From assembly GCF_008119785.1 (NCBI RefSeq), contig NZ_VSFA01000031.1:1-64000 (forward strand): a stretch of 64,000 nt of DNA, read 5' to 3'. The notes beneath the pieces were generated by a model, which had not been told where the DNA came from, did not search any database, and saw only the letters and a list, made by a program, of their open reading frames with translations. Each line of letters opens with the position of its first letter. Position 1 is the stretch's first letter. The DNA is from Micromonospora sp. MP36. Its GTDB lineage: Bacteria; Actinomycetota; Actinomycetes; Mycobacteriales; Micromonosporaceae. Shown in pieces: positions 58,687 to 64,000 of this stretch. The position numbers were made by a program, and so were the translations under genes.

Positions 58687-60078
58687 ATGCGCTCCCTGGC
58701 CGCGGATGCGGATTCCCGCCTTTCCCTCTGGCGGCGCGTGCGCGAGTACGCCGTGCCGCCCTCCATGATCAAGGTCGCGACGGCTCGTCGTCGTGTCGGT
58801 GACTGGGCCGGCGCGTGCGCTGCCGCTCGCGTCGATGTCGACCTCGACCTGCGCGCCGTGGCTCGCCAGCACGGCCGGGAACTGGCCGGCCGGCTCCGGG
58901 CTGACCTCCGGCACCTCGCGCCCGACCTGCTGCGCTGGCACATGCCGAGGATCGCCCCTGACGGGCTGCTGCGTCCGGGAGTGGCCGTCTCGCTTGCCCG
59001 GTACCGCGTGGCGGACCACGACGGTGCCGAGCCGGTGCATCTGGTCGCTCGAACGCCACCGGCCTGGGCGGATGCGGGCCAGCGATTCAGCCTGGCGCTG
59101 TGGGCCGGATCCCGCGAGGCGAGTTCCTGCCCTCATCCGCGTCCCGGTCCCGACCGTCGGTTCCGCCTCGACCTGCACCGTCACCTGTGGGACGCACGGA
59201 GAGCCGATGAGCTGCGAAGTCGGTCGGGCGCCGAGCAACTGCCCTGCGACGGCGCTGCCACGGCCCGCCCCGATCCACGATGGTCGGCACTGGGGGAGCG
59301 CGGTTACGCGCTGCACCGGTGGGCGGACGAGGCGAGGCTGCTGCTCCAGGCCGAAGGCCGGACCAGCGGTGCCGTGGCGGTCCGCCTCGGGCCGCGACGT
59401 CGGCTGGTGCTCGAGGTCGCTCCGGAAGGGGCCGACCTGCGGACGCCTGAGACAGGCGGCGTCCGGGCCGGCCACGTCGCCGCGCTGCCGGTGCTGCCCG
59501 ACGCGGCAACCTGGATGGCACCCGACCTGGAGCTGCTGCGCCGCGGGTTGATCGAGGTCGAGCGGCTTCACCCGCTGGTGGCGTCGGCGCTCGCGCCCGG
59601 TCATCCGGTGGCCGACACCCCGGCGGCTCCGGACCCGGCGGCACAGCCACGTCTCGTGGACTGCCGGGGCGCGTGGCACCGGATCGGGCTGGTGAACGGG
59701 GTGCTCGCACCCTTGGACCACGACCCGGCGGAGATCCGTCGGGAGGAACTGCTGGCCGCGCTGACCGGCACCCCGCTGCCGTGCCTGCGGGTGATCGACG
59801 AGGCACACCGCCGCCCGGAATGCCTCCCCGACATCCGCGCCCGCCTGGACCACGGAGACACCGCCGGCGCGCTGGCCACCGTCGAGGCCCTGCTCGGACC
59901 CGATGCGCTCCTGCGCCATGGGGATCTGCGCGAGGAACTGGACAACGCCGCGCTGCGGCGGATCACGTACGGCCTGTTCCGAGCCGGGCTGACCGGGCAC
60001 GCGCCACCCCCCTCCAGCCAGGAGCGGCAGACCAAGCGCGACCGCCGCTCCCACCCCCGCCACACGATCGCCCGCTGA
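58687..60078 (+). CDS. Unknown protein upstream of a MoxR/VWA pair
   Basis: A 463-residue protein I cannot assign. The N-terminal 100 residues are helical and Arg/Ala/Leu-rich (RVREYAVPPSMIKVATARRR, ARQHGRELAGRLRADLRHLAPDLLRW). The middle is alternating alpha/beta with RRLVLEVAPEGADLRT and TWMAPDLELLRRGLIEVERLHPLVA. The end is basic (RQTKRDRRSHPRHTI). No signal peptide, membrane helix or enzyme motif. The ATG at 58687 has AAGGTGA eight bases upstream; a GTG at 58681 is closer to it. It is the first gene of a co-directional set with the MoxR-like ATPase and VWA protein, and it may be their substrate or regulator by analogy with other MoxR/VWA systems. Confidence 0.6.
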   Translation: MRSLAADADSRLSLWRRVREYAVPPSMIKVATARRRVGDWAGACAAARVDVDLDLRAVARQHGRELAGRLRADLRHLAPDLLRWHMPRIAPDGLLRPGVAVSLARYRVADHDGAEPVHLVARTPPAWADAGQRFSLALWAGSREASSCPHPRPGPDRRFRLDLHRHLWDARRADELRSRSGAEQLPCDGAATARPDPRWSALGERGYALHRWADEARLLLQAEGRTSGAVAVRLGPRRRLVLEVAPEGADLRTPETGGVRAGHVAALPVLPDAATWMAPDLELLRRGLIEVERLHPLVASALAPGHPVADTPAAPDPAAQPRLVDCRGAWHRIGLVNGVLAPLDHDPAEIRREELLAALTGTPLPCLRVIDEAHRRPECLPDIRARLDHGDTAGALATVEALLGPDALLRHGDLREELDNAALRRITYGLFRAGLTGHAPPPSSQERQTKRDRRSHPRHTIAR

Positions 60079-60140
60079 CCAGCGGGACCTCTTCCTTCCG
60101 CGGCTTCAGGCCGCCCATCACAACCCACAGGTGATCTCAA

Positions 60141-61385
60141 ATGCTTCCCACGCGTACCTCGACCGACCCCAGCCCCGTGCCGCAGCTCGACGTCGCCGCC
60201 GAACTGGTTGCGCTGTTGTGCGACACCACCACCGAGACCCGCTCCGATCCGCAGTTGGAGGCACTGACCCTCGCCGTGGCCGCCGACCTGCCGGTGCTGC
60301 TCTGGGGCGAGCCGGGAATCGGCAAGACCGCCGCGTTGACGCAGCTCGCCGCCGCACTGGACCTGCCGCTCACCACGGTGATCGCCAGCGTCCACGAGCC
60401 GTCCGACTTCTCCGGGCTGCCGGTCGTCGGCGACGATCCCGCGACCCAGGGCGTTCCGATGGCGCCGCCGGACTGGGCCGTGCGCCTGGTACGCGCCGGT
60501 CGCGGACTGCTGTTCCTCGACGAGCTGTCGACCGCCCCGCCCGCCGTGCAGGCCGCCCTGCTCCGCCTCGTGCTCGAGCGGCGGATCGGCAGCCTGCGCC
60601 TGCCGGCCGGGGTCCGGATCGTGGCCGCCGCCAACCCACGATCCTCCGCCGCCGACGGCTGGGAGCTGAGCCCGCCGCTGGCCAACCGCTTCGTCCACCT
60701 GCAGTGGACCCACGACCACGAAGTCGTCGTACGCGGCCTCGGCGGGACCTGGCCCCGGGCGGCGCTGCCCCGGCTCGATCCGCGGCGGCTGCCGGAGGCC
60801 GTCGCCTTCGCCCGTCGCGCGGTGTGCGGGCTCCTGTCGGCCCGCCCGACGCTCGTGCACCGCCTGCCCACCAGTGAGGCCGGTCGCGGCGGCCCATGGC
60901 CGTCGCCCCGCAGCTGGGAGATGACCCTGCGCCTGATCGCCTTCGCCACCGCGGCCGACACCTCCCGGGAGGTCCTGTCGATGCTGGTCAGGGGCACCGT
61001 GGGCGACGGCCCGGGACTGGAGCTGCTGGCCAGCCTGGACCGGATGGATCTTCCCGACCCTGAGGTGCTGCTGGCCGACCCGGCCGCCGCCGTCCTGCCC
61101 GAGCGCGGCGACCTGCGCCAGGCCGTGCTGGACGGCGTGGTGGAGGCGGTGCGCCGGCGTCCGGAGCGGTCCCGCTGGGACGCGGCCTGGACGCTGCTGG
61201 TCCGGGCGTTGGACACGGGTGCACCGGACCTGGTGGTCGTCCCCGCGTCCACCCTCGCCCGGCTGCGCCGCGAGGACTGGGACGTGCCCGCATCGATCGA
61301 GCGGCTCGCGGGGGCGGTGTCCCTGTCCCGCCGGGCCGACCGGGCGGCGGCTCGGGTCGCGGCGGTCGCGGGGAGCGGCCGATGA
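60141..61385 (+). CDS. MoxR-like AAA ATPase
   Basis: A 414-residue AAA+ ATPase. LWGEPGIGKTAALTQLAAAL is the Walker A (near residue 57), GLLFLDELSTAPPAVQAALLRLVLE is the Walker B, and RIVAAANPRSSAADGWELSPPLANRF is the sensor/arginine region typical of MoxR proteins. A helical C-terminal part follows. MoxR ATPases act as chaperones that load metal or remodel a VWA partner, here encoded by the next gene, whose start overlaps this stop by four bases. The target is unknown; the unknown gene upstream is the best candidate. Confidence 0.9.
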   Translation: MLPTRTSTDPSPVPQLDVAAELVALLCDTTTETRSDPQLEALTLAVAADLPVLLWGEPGIGKTAALTQLAAALDLPLTTVIASVHEPSDFSGLPVVGDDPATQGVPMAPPDWAVRLVRAGRGLLFLDELSTAPPAVQAALLRLVLERRIGSLRLPAGVRIVAAANPRSSAADGWELSPPLANRFVHLQWTHDHEVVVRGLGGTWPRAALPRLDPRRLPEAVAFARRAVCGLLSARPTLVHRLPTSEAGRGGPWPSPRSWEMTLRLIAFATAADTSREVLSMLVRGTVGDGPGLELLASLDRMDLPDPEVLLADPAAAVLPERGDLRQAVLDGVVEAVRRRPERSRWDAAWTLLVRALDTGAPDLVVVPASTLARLRREDWDVPASIERLAGAVSLSRRADRAAARVAAVAGSGR

Positions 61386-62632
61386 CGCCCGGTCAGGCCG
61401 GGACGCTGGACCGGGACAAGCTCTTCACCGCCCGGCTGCACGCCGCCCGGGTTCGCCCCTACCTGGCGACGGCACTGTTCGCCCTGCACGTGGTCGAGTC
61501 CCGGCGGGTGCCGACGATGGCCGTGGACCGGCACTGGCGGTGCTACGTCTCGCCCCTGTTCGTGGACCGGACCCCGGTGGAGGAACTGGCTGGAGTGTGG
61601 GTGCACGAGGTGTCGCATCTGCTGCGTGACCACCACGGGCGCGGCGACCGGGTCGCGCGGGAACGCGGGCTGACCGGGCCGGGGGAGCGGCTGCGGATGA
61701 ACATCGCCGCTGACTGCGAGATCAACGACGACGTCTTCGGCGATGGGCTGGCCCGCCCCGAAGGCGTCGTCGAGCCCTGCGACCTGCTGCTGCCCGCCGG
61801 ACAGTTGATGGAGGACTATCTGCGGCAGTTCCGGCTCGGACCGCGTACCCAGCACCTGGCCTGGCTGGACTGCGGCAGCGGCGCCGACGGGCTGGAGCGG
61901 GAGTGGGACCTTGGACCGGACGGCGCGCACGGGCTCAGCCCACAGGAACGGGACGCGGTGCGGTTCCGGGTGGCGGAAGGCATCACCGCCCGACCGGGAA
62001 ACGTCCCCCAGGGTTGGCGACGGTGGGCGGAGCGGGCGTTCCATCCACCGCAGCCGTGGCGGGAACTACTGGGAGCCGCGGTCCGCTCGGCGGTGTCCGC
62101 GCCGGGGGTGGGTGAGGACTACACCTACGGCCGACCGTCGAGGCGCTCCGCGGGAGTACCCGGCGTCGTCCTGCCGGCGCTGTGGCGCAGGCCCCCACGG
62201 GTCTGCGTCATCATCGACACCTCCGGCTCGGTCAGCGACGCCGAACTGGGCAGCGCGCTGCTCGAGGTCGCCGCGATCTCCCGGGCCGTGGGCGGCCGGC
62301 GCGACCTGGTCACCGTGCTGCCGTGCGACGCGGCGGCTGATGTCGTACGCCCCCTGTGCCGGACCGAGGACATCCCGCTGGTCGGCGGTGGCGGTACGGA
62401 TCTGCGCGCTGGTTTCGCCCGGGCGCTGCGGGACAGGCCGTGCCCGGACGTCATCGTCGTGCTGACCGACGGGCAGACACCCTGGCCGACCTCGCGGCCA
62501 CCCTGCCGGACCGTGGTCGGGTTGTTTCCCCGGGTCTCCCGGTGCTCGCAGGACGATCCCGACTACGTGCCGGACTCGCCGCCCGAGTGGGCGCGCGTGG
62601 TCACCATCGGATCCGCTTCCACCGCTCAGTGA
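61382..62632 (+). CDS. DUF2201-family metallopeptidase-like protein with VWA domain
   Basis: A 416-residue protein with two parts. The N-terminal part holds a zinc-peptidase-like HEVSHLLRDHHG (HExxH) near residues 78-89 and CEINDDVFGDGLA. The C-terminal part is a von Willebrand A domain with MIDAS motifs CVIIDTSGSVSDAE, GGGGTDLRAGF and VVLTDGQTPWP. Such MoxR/VWA pairs are widespread. The HExxH makes a protease or metal-dependent activity likely, with ATPase-controlled partner binding through the MIDAS. The stop overlaps the convergent glycan-protein gene by seven bases. Confidence 0.88.
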   Translation: MTPGQAGTLDRDKLFTARLHAARVRPYLATALFALHVVESRRVPTMAVDRHWRCYVSPLFVDRTPVEELAGVWVHEVSHLLRDHHGRGDRVARERGLTGPGERLRMNIAADCEINDDVFGDGLARPEGVVEPCDLLLPAGQLMEDYLRQFRLGPRTQHLAWLDCGSGADGLEREWDLGPDGAHGLSPQERDAVRFRVAEGITARPGNVPQGWRRWAERAFHPPQPWRELLGAAVRSAVSAPGVGEDYTYGRPSRRSAGVPGVVLPALWRRPPRVCVIIDTSGSVSDAELGSALLEVAAISRAVGGRRDLVTVLPCDAAADVVRPLCRTEDIPLVGGGGTDLRAGFARALRDRPCPDVIVVLTDGQTPWPTSRPPCRTVVGLFPRVSRCSQDDPDYVPDSPPEWARVVTIGSASTAQ

Positions 62633-64000
62633 GTGTCCGATGTCGCGCGAGAGACAGCCCCGCCATAGACGGCCAGCTCTTGGACATGGAGCGTATAGGG
62701 GTTCACGGTATTGCCGAACCCGGTCACGCGGACGTAGCGGTATGTGCCGGACACGTCGTACCGGTCACCCACGTCGCTCTGCGGCCGATGCTGGGTCTTG
62801 GCGGCGAGGAGCGCCCAGCTCTGCCCGTCCACGCTGCCCTCGATCCGATACAGATAGGACCGCCGGTCGGCGTAGTAGGGCGTCACCCGCACGCTCGTCA
62901 GCTCGTGCTGTGCCCCGAGGTCGACCTGGAGGTACGCGGGCTTGCCGTTGCACTCGGTTGGGTTGCAGAACCATCCGGTGCTCAGGTCCCCGTCCACCGC
63001 CTTGGCTGGCTCCCGCTTCGGTTCCTCGCTCGACGCGGTGGCGGGCTTGTTCTGGCTGAGCATCGTGGGCAGGGGTGCGTCGCAGGTGAGCGTCGGTACG
63101 GCGAACGAGACGGCGTCGAAGTAGCGGTTTACGTCGTACTGGTGGACCTGCAGCCGCAGCTGGTGGACACCGGTGACGTCTACGTGGAGGCGGACGGCTT
63201 CACTCCCGGTCTCCGCCAGGCCACTGCGCAAGACGTCGGATTCGTAGAGCTGCCGACCGTCGCCAAAGACCCGCACGACCACGTCTCCATCGGCCGTGTG
63301 GTTCATTGCGTCGTCGATGCCGACGACCGTGCTGAGCCCCTGACAATTGCCGCCCAGCTCGAACCGTACGTCGGCGTTCGAGTTCGTGCCCAGGCCCTTG
63401 CTGTAGCTGACACCATCCAGGCGGAGCGGCGCACCGTTTCCGGCGGGCGTCCCTGGCGTCACCGTGTCGCGGGCGATGGGGTAGATGCCGTCGTGGTTGC
63501 GCGATGACTCGAACGGCAGGTCACTTAGCTGGTGGCGTCCGGCACCGGTCACGGGCAGCACGGCGGTAGCCGTCCGGGTCAGGTGCTTACCGGCCTGGTC
63601 GAAGCCGACGATGACGCGGACCTCGGCCTCCGTGATGTCGGGTGGCATATGGTTCGTGCGCCGTAGGGCCCACGACTGCTCCAGCGTGGCGCCGGGCGGT
63701 ACCTCTTCCCTCGGCTCGTTGGTCGTCGCGCTGACCTCCAGCCCCGCGGGCGCCGTGATGTCGAAGGTCACTCCCGTCACCGGCGCGTAGTAGTTGGTAT
63801 TCGTCACCGAGGCAACCAGCCGAGCGGACGGCTGATCCGATACGGCACCCGCTGGGCGCAGGGTGAGGGGGAGGTCATAGGTGTCGTCGGCCAGCCGCTG
63901 AAGCGTGTGGACCGCCTCGGTCCACGTGTCGCCCGTCGGCATCGTCGGATAGGCCTTCCGATCGGTGGACCACCGCTCCGCCAGCGCATACCAGTCGATG
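62626..64000 (-). CDS. Secreted carbohydrate-active protein, C-terminal part (NEW3, NPCBM, F5/8C)
   Basis: The protein continues past the right edge, as the frame is open to base 64000 (before the Met at 63942 it reads WYALAERWSTDRKAYP). Visible parts: a NEW3-type beta domain (YYAPVTGVTFDITAPAGLEV, near 63800-63600), an NPCBM domain (LRLDGVSYSKGLGTNSNADV, VRVFGDGRQLYESDVL), and a C-terminal F5/8 type C (discoidin-like) domain (NKPATASSEEPKREPAKAVDGD, LQVDLGAQHELTSVRVTPYY, DVSGTYRYVRVTGFG). NEW3 and NPCBM are typical of alpha-galactosidase-like glycosidases. The catalytic domain, probably a glycosidase, would be further right. The ATG at 63942 is internal, not the start. Confidence 0.82.
   Translation of the reverse strand, partial: IDWYALAERWSTDRKAYPTMPTGDTWTEAVHTLQRLADDTYDLPLTLRPAGAVSDQPSARLVASVTNTNYYAPVTGVTFDITAPAGLEVSATTNEPREEVPPGATLEQSWALRRTNHMPPDITEAEVRVIVGFDQAGKHLTRTATAVLPVTGAGRHQLSDLPFESSRNHDGIYPIARDTVTPGTPAGNGAPLRLDGVSYSKGLGTNSNADVRFELGGNCQGLSTVVGIDDAMNHTADGDVVVRVFGDGRQLYESDVLRSGLAETGSEAVRLHVDVTGVHQLRLQVHQYDVNRYFDAVSFAVPTLTCDAPLPTMLSQNKPATASSEEPKREPAKAVDGDLSTGWFCNPTECNGKPAYLQVDLGAQHELTSVRVTPYYADRRSYLYRIEGSVDGQSWALLAAKTQHRPQSDVGDRYDVSGTYRYVRVTGFGNTVNPYTLHVQELAVYGGAVSRATSDTH

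Noticed and set aside
1-64000. CRISPR arrays, tRNA or rRNA genes, phage or transposase genes
   Set aside because: I looked for short regular repeats, cloverleaf-type ends and DDE or integrase motifs and found none that I could support.

Overview
The window is very GC-rich with actinobacterial codon use: many GTG and TTG starts, GC-rich third positions, SigE-type sigma factor, DUF817 and beta-propeller families. It most resembles a chromosomal segment of a soil actinomycete of the Micromonosporaceae type (Micromonospora or Actinoplanes-like). That placement is inference from gene content and style. There are no rRNA or tRNA genes, no CRISPR array, no phage and no recognisable insertion sequence.

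Layout. 1-3068 (minus) is the start of a nonribosomal peptide synthetase: a C domain, then an A domain whose specificity residues read as asparagine-like. It runs off the left edge. 3.5-15.1 kb is a mixed stretch: a broken acetyltransferase, a VOC protein, a PabC-like fold-IV enzyme, two HEAT-repeat proteins, several unknowns, a SIMPL-domain protein, an ECF sigma factor with its membrane partner, WrbA and a SapA-like secreted protein. 15.2-25.8 kb holds two divergent operons. To the left are a ROK regulator, an M81 (MlrC) metallopeptidase and a ROK kinase. To the right are a complete Dpp-type oligopeptide importer and CutC. The gap between them has a near-consensus promoter and an 11-base inverted repeat.

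25.9-30.3 kb is a small redox/detoxification group: two zinc alcohol dehydrogenases, an XRE/MmyB-type regulator, a cupin and a carboxymuconolactone decarboxylase. 30.4-46.0 kb looks like a glycan-use locus. An enolase-superfamily dehydratase is divergent from a GntR/LacI hybrid regulator. The regulator is followed co-directionally by a sugar ABC importer (lipoprotein and two permeases), a Gfo/Idh/MocA oxidoreductase, a xylose-isomerase-like protein, a GH20 hexosaminidase, an epimerase, a DapA-family lyase, and two secreted proteins that end in the same DNRLRE domain. One of the two has a GH16-like catalytic motif; the other has a TIM-barrel-like region with a GH18-like motif. A perfect 16-bp palindrome fills the promoter spacer of the dehydratase gene.

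46.1-53.8 kb carries a protein made of two duplicated P-loop domains, a translationally coupled SPFH/zinc-ribbon membrane pair, a beta-propeller lipoprotein, a DUF817 membrane protein and a double-YCII protein. 54.0-57.0 kb is a tightly coupled cassette of a tryptophan-dioxygenase-like haem enzyme, a class V PLP enzyme and a methyltransferase, which suggests processing of a tryptophan-derived building block. 57.2-64 kb has a GDSL lipase, a small ABM monooxygenase, a set of unknown protein, MoxR-like ATPase and DUF2201/VWA protein, and the C-terminal part of a secreted NEW3/NPCBM/F5-8C carbohydrate-active protein that runs off the right edge.

The best candidates for undescribed biology are the glycan locus with its GH18-like secreted protein, the haem enzyme/PLP/methyltransferase cassette, the SPFH/zinc-ribbon pair, the duplicated P-loop protein and the unknown/MoxR/VWA set. 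All gene functions are read from motifs by eye. No database search was run.
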